A DNA stretch of 64,000 nucleotides, from the NCBI GenBank assembly GCA_021298655.1, contig JAJTFK010000003.1, forward strand, positions 38,297-102,296, in the 5' to 3' direction. Of this stretch, positions 7,764 to 17,942 are shown in pieces (within the stretch, counting starts at the first letter, position 1; every line of letters begins with the position of its first letter). Source of the stretch: Cryomorphaceae bacterium (GTDB taxonomy: Bacteria; Bacteroidota; Bacteroidia; Flavobacteriales; Schleiferiaceae). Position numbers and translations under genes: made by a program. Below the pieces are notes generated by a model. That model was given only the letters and a program-made list of their open reading frames with translations, made no database searches and was not told the origin of the DNA.

Positions 7764-8490
7764 AAAGCATCCATCCCGCCATGGCCGCCATGCTCAGATC
7801 TTCGACTACGGTCACGGTACTCATGGGTAGGTTGAAAACGCTGCCAAGGCAAGCGCATTGGATCGATTTTTTTTGGAGCCTGCTTTGAATCACGCCGCCA
7901 GCACCAATCAGCATGATAACTAAGGTCAGGCTATGGGTTAGGGTCGGGTTCCAGTCGGCCGCGTAGGCGAGTCCGAGGGCCAATTCCACGAAGGGGTAGG
8001 CCAGGCCCCAACCCGGAATGAGGCGGGCGATCCAATCGTACATGCGGTAGGTGGCCGCAAAGGCGCGCACGTCAAGGAGCTTGAAGTAGCTAAAGCTCAA
8101 GAAGAAGCCCGCCATGAACCAGCGCATCCAGGAGTGGAGGGTGAGTTCCTTCCCCAAGGCGAGCGTTGGAACTACGGCGAGCAGCAGGGCAAGCGTAAAA
8201 AGAGGGCGGTAGGTTTCCCAAAATCCCCGGGTATCGTCGGTCGCTGCGTCCGGCGGTTTCGGCACGCTCGGATCTTCTGCCGCAACGGCTTGGTAGTCGC
8301 CGGCCTTTGCCACTGCGGCGGTGATTTCTGCATCCGAAACAGAGTAAGGGGCCCAAACGTCCATGCGGTTGGCGGCCAAATCCACGCGTACCGTCTGCAC
8401 GCCGTGGTGGTTTTGCACTGCATCGGTGATGCGTGCCACGCAGCTTCCGCAGTGCATGCCTTCGAGGCGAAATCGTCGAGGTTGGTCCAT
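7756..8490 (-). CDS. Heavy-metal-associated domain fused to MauE-like membrane protein
   Basis: A 244-aa two-part protein. Residues 1-70 form an HMA fold with the metal motif GMHCGSC. After a Pro/Asp-rich linker come four or five membrane helices (about 95-244) like MauE/DoxX, including the cysteine pair motif QCACLGSVFNLP typical of redox-associated MauE proteins. A role in metal delivery or in reducing a periplasmic metal or thiol is plausible but unproven. It follows the aminotransferase gene by 9 bp and precedes DUF6428. Confidence 0.72.
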   Translation of the reverse strand: MDQPRRFRLEGMHCGSCVARITDAVQNHHGVQTVRVDLAANRMDVWAPYSVSDAEITAAVAKAGDYQAVAAEDPSVPKPPDAATDDTRGFWETYRPLFTLALLLAVVPTLALGKELTLHSWMRWFMAGFFLSFSYFKLLDVRAFAATYRMYDWIARLIPGWGLAYPFVELALGLAYAADWNPTLTHSLTLVIMLIGAGGVIQSRLQKKSIQCACLGSVFNLPMSTVTVVEDLSMAAMAGWMLLS

Positions 8491-8499
8491 GGACTGAAG

Positions 8500-9645
8500 C
8501 TACGACGAAGCCCAGGAAGTTAGGCGATGCCCCGCTTCGGCAAGCGTGGAATCTTCTTTGGCGAAGCACAGCCGGAGCATCCGAAGACCGGCTGGCGCAC
8601 TTCCGTAAAAGGGACTCAGCGGAACCGTGGCAACCCCCGCCTCGCGGGTAAGGAGGTGGGCCAATTCGCGGTCGCCAAGGTCGCTGACTTCGGAATAGTC
8701 GACCAGCATAAAGTAGCTGCCCGGCGCGGGCAGTGGACGAAACCGGCTTTCGGCCAAGCTGGACGCCAAAAGGTCTCGTTTTTGCGCAAAAAACGCCGGA
8801 AGTTCCCGGGCGTAGTCGGGCGCGGTCTTCAAAAAGCGGAGCACCGCATGCTGGGTTGGAGTGGACGCCGAGAAGGCCGCAAATTGGTAAATGTTTCGCA
8901 GGGCATGGGTGAGGCGGGCGGAACCCAAAACGGCACCCAGCTTCCAGCCCGTAACGTGGTAGGTTTTGCCAAAACTGAGGAACCGCAGGCTGCGCTCGCG
9001 CAGGTTCTCGTGGTGGTGCGGACTTTCTAATGTGCTGCCATCCAGAATCATGGATTCGTACACTTCATCGCTTAGTACCAGGGCGGATTCGGGCAACACC
9101 CCCGACAAGCGCTCCCAATCTTCGCGGCGCCACAGCATCCCCGTGGGATTGTGGGGGGAGTTGATCAGAACCGCTTTGGTTCGCGGCGTTACCGAATCCG
9201 CCAATTGGTCCCAATCCACCGAAAAACCACCGGGCGACGGGCGAAGTGCGACGCCAACGGGCCGTGCCCCAGCCGCCAAAACCGCCGGACGGTAGGCGTC
9301 GTAGGCCGGCTCAAGCAGCACAACCTCATCTCCGGGGCCAACGAGCGCCTGAAGGGCACAAAAAATGCCCAGCGTCGCCCCGGGAACCACCGTGATTTCG
9401 GTGGCGGGGTCGTAGCGCAACGCATTTCGGTGCAGCTGATCCGCCGCAAGGGCCTCGCGAAGTCCGAGCAATCCCGGCATGGGTGCGTACTGCGCCGACT
9501 CGGAACTCAAGGCGTCGCGAAAGGCATCGATCAATCGCGCATCCGGCCCAAACTCCGGAAAGCCCTGGGCCAGGTTGAGGGCGCCGTGCTGCTGCGCCAA
9601 GGCGGTCATTTCCGAGAAGATGCTCGGTCCAAAATCGGGCAGCAT
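8500..9645 (-). CDS. Class I PLP aminotransferase (methionine/kynurenine type)
   Basis: A 381-aa fold-type I aminotransferase. It opens LPDFGPSIFSEMTALAQQHG and LAQGFPEF, as in YbdL/KynB-type methionine or kynurenine aminotransferases. Also visible are NSPHNPTG, SDEVYE, and the PLP lysine in SFGKTYHVTGWKLG. ATG 9645 shares its A with the TGA stop of cdd (TGATG), so translation is coupled and this start is preferred over the longer 9708 version. Substrate cannot be fixed from sequence alone. Confidence 0.85.
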   Translation of the reverse strand: MLPDFGPSIFSEMTALAQQHGALNLAQGFPEFGPDARLIDAFRDALSSESAQYAPMPGLLGLREALAADQLHRNALRYDPATEITVVPGATLGIFCALQALVGPGDEVVLLEPAYDAYRPAVLAAGARPVGVALRPSPGGFSVDWDQLADSVTPRTKAVLINSPHNPTGMLWRREDWERLSGVLPESALVLSDEVYESMILDGSTLESPHHHENLRERSLRFLSFGKTYHVTGWKLGAVLGSARLTHALRNIYQFAAFSASTPTQHAVLRFLKTAPDYARELPAFFAQKRDLLASSLAESRFRPLPAPGSYFMLVDYSEVSDLGDRELAHLLTREAGVATVPLSPFYGSAPAGLRMLRLCFAKEDSTLAEAGHRLTSWASS

Positions 9646-10118
9646 CAGCGAAGGTCCGAGGGGGTGAAGGCCAGGGGCAGAAGGGAGCTCGCGTCGGCAA
9701 TCACCCAAACGTCTCCTTGTTCGGCGGCCAGCACCACTTCAAAGGCGGCCTTTTGCCGCGCGTGCTGCTCCACCATGGCTTGACGGCACATGCCGCAGGG
9801 TGCAAGCGGAATCGAAGCGGGACCCGAAGCCGGACGGTAGGCAATGGCCATCCGTTCAACCTTAGCTCCGGGCGCTACGCTTTGAACCGTGCTCAACGCG
9901 ACGCGTTCGGCACAGATGCCCACGGGATACGACGCATTTTCTTGATTGGTTCCGACGAAGTGTTCGCCCGAATCAAGCCGAACCGCGGCCGCAACGCGAA
10001 ACCCCGAATAGGGAGCGTAGGCATGATCCAACGCGGCAAAAGCAGCATTCAGTAGTTCACGCTGCGCCCCACCTACTTCCTCGCGCGGCACCACGCGCAC
10101 ATTGAGTTCCAACTTCAT
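9645..10118 (-). CDS. cdd: Cytidine deaminase
   Basis: A 157-aa zinc deaminase. Zinc ligands and the catalytic Glu are in GICAERVAL and PCGMCRQ; NASYPVGICAERV is the substrate-pocket region. It converts cytidine or deoxycytidine to the uridine form in pyrimidine salvage. First gene of the run cdd, aminotransferase, HMA-MauE, DUF6428. ATG 10118 is 4 nt after TAGGTTTG. Confidence 0.92.
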   Translation of the reverse strand: MKLELNVRVVPREEVGGAQRELLNAAFAALDHAYAPYSGFRVAAAVRLDSGEHFVGTNQENASYPVGICAERVALSTVQSVAPGAKVERMAIAYRPASGPASIPLAPCGMCRQAMVEQHARQKAAFEVVLAAEQGDVWVIADASSLLPLAFTPSDLR

Positions 10119-10122
10119 GTAC

Positions 10123-10130
10123 CAAACCTA
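10123..10130 (-). promoter_or_regulatory. -7 box TAGGTTTG of cdd
   Basis: Exact TAnnTTTG match 4 nt before ATG 10118, predicting a leaderless mRNA. Confidence 0.5.
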
Positions 10131-10142
10131 CCGCAAATCCGG

Positions 10143-12471
<2,329 letters not shown>

Positions 12472-13224
12472 TTAGAAGTGTTGGTTAAAATACGCCAAAA
12501 CGGCGTCGTGATCGGCGGCATAGGTGAGGCCCATCCAAGTGGTGCCCAGGGTGTCTGCCCAAAAAACGTCGCCCCGATCCAAACCGAAGCGCACCGCGTC
12601 GGGTATGCCAAATTCGCCTCCGTCCCGGGGTGTTGGCGGCCACCAATCCAGCACACTTCGCGCCAAGACCCAGGCGTTCATCGAGACGGGCGGATCGCCC
12701 AAGCGCAGGACATCGGCCGGCGTAAGGCCCGAATGCTCCTGGAGCTCGACAAGCTGTCCTTCGGCGTTCGTAAAGAGGACGGCACGGTTCACGGGACCGT
12801 GGGGGCTGCATACCCGAGACAGGGGGTAGGCCAGGGATGCGTTGCGGCCCATTCGAGCCCGAGCAACCGCTCCCTGCCATAGGTCGCCGTAGTAGTCGTC
12901 GGCGTTTCCAACCACAAAAACCTCTGCGCCCTGTTCCGCGGCGCAGCGCATGCCAACGGCCAGGGCATCCCCGGTTCCGCGGGCCTCATGCTGCACGGCA
13001 AAGTGAACGGGTATAGGCCAGTTTTTACCGCGCCACAGCGCTTCGTGCTCCGGACGAATCACGAGCACCGCCAGGTCGATACCTGCTTTGGCGGCATCCA
13101 ACACGCTGAATTCGGCGATGCACGCGCCCGACGAATGCACGGCCACCAATTGCTTGGGTCCGCCAAATCGGGTGCCGTGCCCGGCAGCAACGAGAATTAA
13201 CGCGATGTGCGGCGTCGCCTTCAT
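12472..13224 (-). CDS. Sugar-1-phosphate nucleotidyltransferase-like protein
   Basis: A 250-aa GT-A-like nucleotidyltransferase. The N-terminal LVAAGHGTRFGGPKQL is the NTP-binding signature, and VGNADDYYGD carries the metal-binding acidic pair. By context with GH109 and the NahK-like kinase it may turn GalNAc/GlcNAc-1-phosphate into a UDP-sugar, as MurU does with AmgK (inference). ATG 13224 begins MKATPHIALILVAAG right at the fold; a longer start at 13269 adds an unconserved leader. First gene of the three-gene set. Confidence 0.68.
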   Translation of the reverse strand: MKATPHIALILVAAGHGTRFGGPKQLVAVHSSGACIAEFSVLDAAKAGIDLAVLVIRPEHEALWRGKNWPIPVHFAVQHEARGTGDALAVGMRCAAEQGAEVFVVGNADDYYGDLWQGAVARARMGRNASLAYPLSRVCSPHGPVNRAVLFTNAEGQLVELQEHSGLTPADVLRLGDPPVSMNAWVLARSVLDWWPPTPRDGGEFGIPDAVRFGLDRGDVFWADTLGTTWMGLTYAADHDAVLAYFNQHF

Positions 13225-13362
13225 GGATAAAAATAACCTATGATCACCATAAGCTGATGTGTTGAACAAAATGTCGGGACCCTAACTAACATTGTTGCTT
13301 AATCACCTAATTCTTGGGCCAACGCGGTCGTTTCGACTGCCCTTGACCCTAAATGTACAGTT

Positions 13363-13896
13363 ATGAACCGACTTTTTACCCGTTTCGCGCTGCTCGCAAT
13401 GACCGCAGCGAGCATCTTGGTCGCCTGCTCGGGCGGCTCCGGCGAACACCATGCAGTCCAAATCAAGGACGCCGTCGTTACCCTTGAGGGCCCGCTTTTC
13501 GCCGGCCCCAACCAGGGGCAGTATGCCTTCAAACTCGATCTGGCCAAAGAGCTCGGGTCCGCCTACCGGGAGGGCATGACCGTCGAGGCCGCCCGCATTA
13601 CCTCGGTGGACGTAGCGTCTGCCGATAGCCTGGGGCTGTCTTCGTTCCGCTCCTTTGTGGTATCGTTGGCAAGCGACAACGCCGACGTAGCCATGCAGGA
13701 GGCGGCATTCAAAAACCCCCTGCCAGAGGGGGCGTCAAGCGTTTCGCTCGACGTGTCGTCTGAAGCGGAACTCGGGTCACTGCTGCAGCAGGGCACGGTG
13801 TACCTGGTGCTGGACGCGGACCTCGCCGAAGACTACCTCGAAGGCAACCGCAGCCTTACCCTCAATCTTTCGTTTGACCTTACCATTAAATCGTAA
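13363..13896 (+). CDS. Lipoprotein of unknown function
   Basis: A 177-aa protein with signal peptide and lipobox ILVACSG (Cys about 22). The rest is predicted mostly beta, with alternating hydrophobic strands (VQIKDAVVTLEG, SFRSFVVSLASD, SLTLNLSFDLTIKS). I do not recognise a family. It lies 2 bp before the DUF2147 gene and is first in a plus-strand trio of exported proteins. Confidence 0.7.
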   Translation: MNRLFTRFALLAMTAASILVACSGGSGEHHAVQIKDAVVTLEGPLFAGPNQGQYAFKLDLAKELGSAYREGMTVEAARITSVDVASADSLGLSSFRSFVVSLASDNADVAMQEAAFKNPLPEGASSVSLDVSSEAELGSLLQQGTVYLVLDADLAEDYLEGNRSLTLNLSFDLTIKS

Positions 13897-13898
13897 TT

Positions 13899-14372
13899 AT
13901 GCTACGCAAATTCACCCTTTGGGCCGCTTCGGCCCTAATCGCCTTCGCCTCGCTGAATTTTGAACTTCAAGAAGCCCCCGGAGACAAGCTCATCGGCGTT
14001 TGGGAGCCCAGCAACGGCCGTGCCCGCGTGAAAATTGACCGCATCGGAACCAAATACTACGGCCGCATTGTGTGGCTCATTGAGCCCAACGACCCCGAGA
14101 CCGGGCTGCCGAAAACCGACAAAAACAACCCCGACCCGGCGCTAAAGAACGTGCCGCTGAAGGGCTACCGCATGCTCAAAGACTTTGTGTACCAAGCCGA
14201 CGGAACCTGGTCCGAAGGAACGATTTACGACCCGCTGAACGGCAGCACCTACAACTGCGTGATCAAGATGAAGGACAAAAACACCCTGGACATCCGCGGC
14301 TACATTGGTGTTCAGGCGTTGGGACGCACCGACGTATGGAAGCGTTTGGCCGTTCAACCTGCAAAAAAATGA
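13899..14372 (+). CDS. DUF2147-family exported protein
   Basis: A 157-aa protein with signal peptide (MLRKFTLWAASALIAFASL). The sequence LIGVWEPSNGRARVKIDRIG, then YYGRIVWLIEPNDP and the ending region IYDPLNGSTYNCVI and LGRTDVWKRL match DUF2147, a small periplasmic beta family of unknown function. The next gene begins inside its stop codon (ATGA). Confidence 0.85.
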   Translation: MLRKFTLWAASALIAFASLNFELQEAPGDKLIGVWEPSNGRARVKIDRIGTKYYGRIVWLIEPNDPETGLPKTDKNNPDPALKNVPLKGYRMLKDFVYQADGTWSEGTIYDPLNGSTYNCVIKMKDKNTLDIRGYIGVQALGRTDVWKRLAVQPAKK

Positions 14373-15478
14373 ACCGCATTTTTGTTCTCGGGACCCTTTT
14401 CGCTTCCTTGGGGTCTGCTTCGATGTTTGGCCAAACAGACACGAATTCACTCGAAGACTTCAGTCAGTACGACAACCTAGGTTTCGCGGAGGCAGGCGCC
14501 AAGCGCTACTGCAGTCCCAAGATTGAAGGCCTGAGTCCGGCCAAGCTGATTTCGCTGGGCTACGACTTCCAGGGCGGATACGCCGTCAACGCCGGAGACC
14601 TGTTTGCGGCCGACGGAACAACCCTATTGGCCCCGAGCAGCTCGGCCCAAACCTCGGCCACCTACGGCATGCGTGCGGGCTTCAACATCCCGGTGATTTC
14701 CAAAACCAACCTGGTTTGGCAAATGGGCGCCAACTACTGGAACACGAACTTCCGGTACGCCCCCGACCCGAGCAGCGCAACGCCCAACCCGCTGCATCAA
14801 ACCCTGGATGAACACGGGATTCGCACCGCCGGGGTCAACACTACCCTGTTCAAGCCCCTGGATAGCAAGCAGTTCTTGCTGTTTCAGGGTTCTGCGGACC
14901 TGAGCGGAACCTACGGCCTTGGCTTGATGCCCATGGACTACCTCAAGTATTCGGCGGCCCTTATTTACGGACGCCGTCCGACCGAAAAAAAGCAATGGGG
15001 CCTTGGCGTAGCGCGCACCTACCGCGTGGGCGAGATCAACTACATCCCGGTTGTGCTGTACAATTCCACCGATGCCCGCAACAAGTGGGGAGCTGAGGTC
15101 CTGTTCCCGGCCCGAGCCCATGTGCGGCGCACCATCAATCCACGCAACATGATTTTCGCGGGCTACGAGCTTGAAGGCCAATCCTACCGACTTTGGCGCA
15201 ACCCGGCGAGCGGATTCGACCTGCGCGACGAAGACCTTGAAATCCGCCGCGGCGAAGCCCGCCTTCGCATGGTGTACGAGTTTTCCCTTAAGGACTTCAT
15301 TTGGCTTTCGGTACAGGCGGGCTACCGCGTGAACTACCGCTTCGACGTAGATCGCTTGGTTGACGGCGCGGAGATTTACCGCGCATTCGGCCTGCTGCGC
15401 GACGATGCCTACGCCCAAGTTAACGGACTGGGTAATCCTTTGTATTTTAACGTGAGCTTGAACCTGGTAAGTCCCTGA
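14369..15478 (+). CDS. Outer-membrane beta-barrel protein (DUF6268-like)
   Basis: A 369-aa protein with signal peptide (MNRIFVLGTLFASLGSASMF) and many alternating aromatic strands ending in FNVSLNLVSP, typical of an outer-membrane barrel. It resembles DUF6268 proteins of Bacteroidota (moderate confidence). ATG 14369 overlaps the DUF2147 stop in an ATGA, so the three exported proteins are one operon. A strong hairpin terminator follows at 15499. Confidence 0.65.
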   Translation: MNRIFVLGTLFASLGSASMFGQTDTNSLEDFSQYDNLGFAEAGAKRYCSPKIEGLSPAKLISLGYDFQGGYAVNAGDLFAADGTTLLAPSSSAQTSATYGMRAGFNIPVISKTNLVWQMGANYWNTNFRYAPDPSSATPNPLHQTLDEHGIRTAGVNTTLFKPLDSKQFLLFQGSADLSGTYGLGLMPMDYLKYSAALIYGRRPTEKKQWGLGVARTYRVGEINYIPVVLYNSTDARNKWGAEVLFPARAHVRRTINPRNMIFAGYELEGQSYRLWRNPASGFDLRDEDLEIRRGEARLRMVYEFSLKDFIWLSVQAGYRVNYRFDVDRLVDGAEIYRAFGLLRDDAYAQVNGLGNPLYFNVSLNLVSP

Positions 15479-15498
15479 CGGTCCGACTCCCAAAACGC

Positions 15499-15526
15499 AA
15501 AAGCCCCGCCAATCGGCGGGGCTTTT
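15499..15526. terminator. Bidirectional rho-independent terminator
   Basis: A 12-bp stem (AAAAGCCCCGCC / GGCGGGGCTTTT) with loop AATC and T-rich sequence on both sides. It sits between the convergent barrel and YceI genes. Confidence 0.9.
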
Positions 15527-15547
15527 TCATTCGAAGTCCGAGTGCAA

Positions 15548-16159
15548 TTAAAGGGCGGGCGTCGCGACAACCGTGAAGGTGATCGCAATGTCGTCCGCAA
15601 GAACGTAGTCCTTCACGAAGTGCTTCCAGCTAACGCCGTGCTTCTGGCGGTCAAATACCAGCGTTCCGGTGAAGGTTGCGCCCGTTTCCGACACCTGAAG
15701 GTTGCTGATTTCGAGCTGCTCGTCTACCGTGATTCCTTTGACGGTCAGCTTGCCGTTTACCTTGTCCAGGCCTTCTGCGCTGACCACTTCAAACGTAGCC
15801 GTTGGGAACGAGTCGACACCAAAGAAGTCGTTGGTAGCCAAGTGCGCAACGAGGTCCGTAGCACGACCGCCGTCTTGGTCCTTGTACGAGGCGCTGTCGG
15901 TGGGCCAAATGCTGGTCATGTCGATGGTAAAGGTTCCGCCAACAATCTGGCTGTCGGCAACCTCAACCGTGCCCGAAGCGAGCTTCACGCTTCCGTTGTG
16001 GCCGTATACGCCAACAACTTCGCCCTTCCATTCCACGCTGGACGCAGCTACGTCAACGGTGTAGGCGGCGGTTGCAGCAACCTCGGTTTCTTCGGCCTTA
16101 TTGGCGCACGATGCAGCTACCAGCGCAAGGGCGGCAGCGGTAAAAAGTGATTTGTTCAT
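15548..16159 (-). CDS. YceI-family lipoprotein (polyisoprenoid-binding lipocalin-like fold)
   Basis: A 203-aa lipoprotein (lipobox LVAASC, Cys about 18). YTVDVAASSVEWKGEVVG opens a YceI domain; FFGVDSFPTATFEVVSAEG and VKGITVDEQLEI are characteristic. Known YceI proteins bind isoprenoid chains such as polyprenyl phosphates or quinone precursors in a beta-barrel. It is preceded by a complete -33/-7 promoter carrying two TGTTTAACC repeats, the half-site also seen before the carotenoid operon. That suggests shared regulation with isoprenoid/carotenoid genes. Confidence 0.85.
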   Translation of the reverse strand: MNKSLFTAAALALVAASCANKAEETEVAATAAYTVDVAASSVEWKGEVVGVYGHNGSVKLASGTVEVADSQIVGGTFTIDMTSIWPTDSASYKDQDGGRATDLVAHLATNDFFGVDSFPTATFEVVSAEGLDKVNGKLTVKGITVDEQLEISNLQVSETGATFTGTLVFDRQKHGVSWKHFVKDYVLADDIAITFTVVATPAL

Positions 16160-16189
16160 GGTTTTTTGATTAACGTTTTAAAGTGGCGG

Positions 16190-16219
16190 CAAAGATATAT
16201 GGTTAAACACCTAAAACAA
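16190..16219 (-). promoter_or_regulatory. Complete TTG-N19-TAnnTTTG promoter of the YceI gene
   Basis: -33 TTG at 16219-16217, 19-nt spacer, -7 TATCTTTG at 16197-16190, and a 30-nt leader to ATG 16159. One of only two full-consensus promoters I found in the window. Confidence 0.75.
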
Positions 16220-16229
16220 TGGTTAAACA
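16201..16229 (-). promoter_or_regulatory. Two TGTTTAACC direct repeats, operator candidate
   Basis: TGTTTAACC (minus strand) at 16229-16221 and 16209-16201, exactly 20 bp apart. One copy is just upstream of the -33 element and the other lies in the spacer beside the -7 box. The same half-site forms two inverted repeats before the sigma-crt operon. Confidence 0.55.
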
Positions 16230-16258
16230 TCGTTGGGGGTAAAAAATGCGCGAAATGC

Positions 16259-16540
16259 CTAGTTGGCGCGGAACACGCGGCGTTCCAACCAAATGCTCCC
16301 GTAGGGAATCAGGGAGGCCACGGCAAACGAAGCGACGCGCCCGAAGGCCCAGCGTTCCCGAAGCCAAACGGCCATAAGTACCAAGCAGTAGGCGATGAAA
16401 AGCCCTCCATGGGCCATGCCCACAATCTGGTTGGGCCATTGAATACCCAGACCGTACTTCAAGGGCATGGTGGCGCCAAACGCGAGGTAGCTGATGCCTT
16501 CGGCCACCGCAATCCAACGAAAAACACGTACTAAATCCAT
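16259..16540 (-). CDS. DUF3817-family small membrane protein
   Basis: A 93-aa protein with three hydrophobic helices. FRWIAVAEGISYL, PLKYGLGIQWPNQIVGMAHG and the central MAHGGLFIAYCLVL match DUF3817, whose function is unknown. ATG 16540 lies 7 bp after the mnmE stop; a TTG start at 16558 would overlap mnmE. It probably shares the mnmE transcript. Confidence 0.8.
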   Translation of the reverse strand: MDLVRVFRWIAVAEGISYLAFGATMPLKYGLGIQWPNQIVGMAHGGLFIAYCLVLMAVWLRERWAFGRVASFAVASLIPYGSIWLERRVFRAN

Positions 16541-16547
16541 AACATCG

Positions 16548-17897
16548 TCACTTTCCAATACAAAAAGAGCTGAAAATCGACCCGAGCAGGTCGTCGGCGG
16601 TTACTTCGCCGGTAATGCTGCCCAGGTGGCGCAAGGCGTCGCGAAGATCGTAGGCCACCAGTTCGCCGCTTATGCCCAATTCCAGGCTCGAACGAACCCG
16701 CTTGAGGGACTCCAGGCTGGCCTCGAGGGCTGCGGCATGCCGGGCGTTGGCAATGAGTACGTTGCCCTTAGGCTCGTTTCGTCGAATCGTTTCAAGCAGC
16801 AGCCACTCCAATTGTGCGAGGTCGTCCTGGCTGGGTCCGATGGCGAGGTGTTCCGGGTAGCCAGCGCCTTCCAAGCTTCCCCACAAATCGCGTTTGGTCA
16901 GCAGCACGATGCACTCGGCTTCGGGGTTGGACTGGCGGACCCTTCGGTAAAGTTCCTGTGCTTCGTCTGCGTTCGTTTGGGTGGGGTCAACCAGGACCAG
17001 CGCGAGGTGCGCTTCCGCGAGCTTGGTCCAGGAACGCGCAATACCCATCTGCTCGACGGGGTCTTCGGTGGCGCGGATGCCTGCGGTGTCCACCAATCGA
17101 AAAACATAATCACCCAGGCGAAAGCGCTCTTCCACGCTGTCTCGCGTGGTTCCCGGGACCGCACTAACTAAGGCCCGGTCGTCCCGGAGCAGGCGGTTCA
17201 GGAGCGTACTTTTTCCGGCGTTGGGAGCGCCCAACAGCACCAGCGGAATTCCGTCGCGCACGGCACGCCCGTGTCGGAACGTAGACAACATCGTTTCGCA
17301 TTCCGCAGAAATGTCGGCCAAAACCTCAAGGAGTTGGTCGCGCTGGGCGAATTCAACATCCTCTTCAACAAAATCAAGTTCCAATTCGATCAGGGCCGCA
17401 AAATCCGTCAAGCGCGTCCGAAGTTCCTGGAGCTTGTGCGAAACCGTACCCTTGAGTTGCTTGAGCGCGAGTTCGTGGCCGGCCCGAGATTCCGCCGCAA
17501 TCAAATCGCCCACCGCTTCGGCTTGGGCAAGGTCGAGCTTCCCGTTGGCGAAGGCCCGCTGCGTGAATTCTCCGGGCGCAGCCAATTCCGCACCGGCTGC
17601 GCGGAGCGCATTCAGAGCTTCTTCGGCTATGTAGCTGGAGCCGTGCAGCCCAAACTCTACCACGTCCTCTCCGGTAAACGAGGCCGGCCCGGCAAACCAG
17701 GTAGCTAATCCCTGATCCAGGTCTTCGCCCGACGCCGAGCAAAACACGCCCAGCAGGGCCTTGCGGGGCGTCCAGGCTCCCGTGATCCGAAATACGTGCT
17801 GCGCAATGCGGAGCGCGTCCGGTCCCGAAACGCGCACCACATGGAGCGCGCCAAGTCCTTTGGCCGTGGCTAATGCCGCAATAGTTTTCGGAATCAC
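16548..17897 (-). CDS. mnmE: tRNA modification GTPase MnmE (TrmE)
   Basis: A 449-aa protein. The N-terminal folate-binding domain has GEFTQRAFANGKLDLAQAEA. The G domain has LLGAPNAGKSTLLN (G1), DTAGIRATED (G3) and LTKRD (G4). The C-terminal FCIGK completes the MnmE Cys motif. With MnmG it modifies U34 of certain tRNAs. I place the start at GTG 17897 rather than ATG 17921: a TACCTTTG box ends 4 nt before the GTG, and the protein then begins like family members, a few residues before TIAALAT. ATG 17921 lies upstream of that -7 box. Confidence 0.9.
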   Translation of the reverse strand: MIPKTIAALATAKGLGALHVVRVSGPDALRIAQHVFRITGAWTPRKALLGVFCSASGEDLDQGLATWFAGPASFTGEDVVEFGLHGSSYIAEEALNALRAAGAELAAPGEFTQRAFANGKLDLAQAEAVGDLIAAESRAGHELALKQLKGTVSHKLQELRTRLTDFAALIELELDFVEEDVEFAQRDQLLEVLADISAECETMLSTFRHGRAVRDGIPLVLLGAPNAGKSTLLNRLLRDDRALVSAVPGTTRDSVEERFRLGDYVFRLVDTAGIRATEDPVEQMGIARSWTKLAEAHLALVLVDPTQTNADEAQELYRRVRQSNPEAECIVLLTKRDLWGSLEGAGYPEHLAIGPSQDDLAQLEWLLLETIRRNEPKGNVLIANARHAAALEASLESLKRVRSSLELGISGELVAYDLRDALRHLGSITGEVTADDLLGSIFSSFCIGK

Positions 17898-17901
17898 CCC
17901 G

Positions 17902-17909
17902 CAAAGGTA
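17902..17909 (-). promoter_or_regulatory. -7 box TACCTTTG of mnmE
   Basis: Exact TAnnTTTG match 4 nt before GTG 17897. Confidence 0.55.
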
Positions 17910-17942
17910 CTCGTCCGGCATGGGCTTTGCGGAGGCTAAAGG

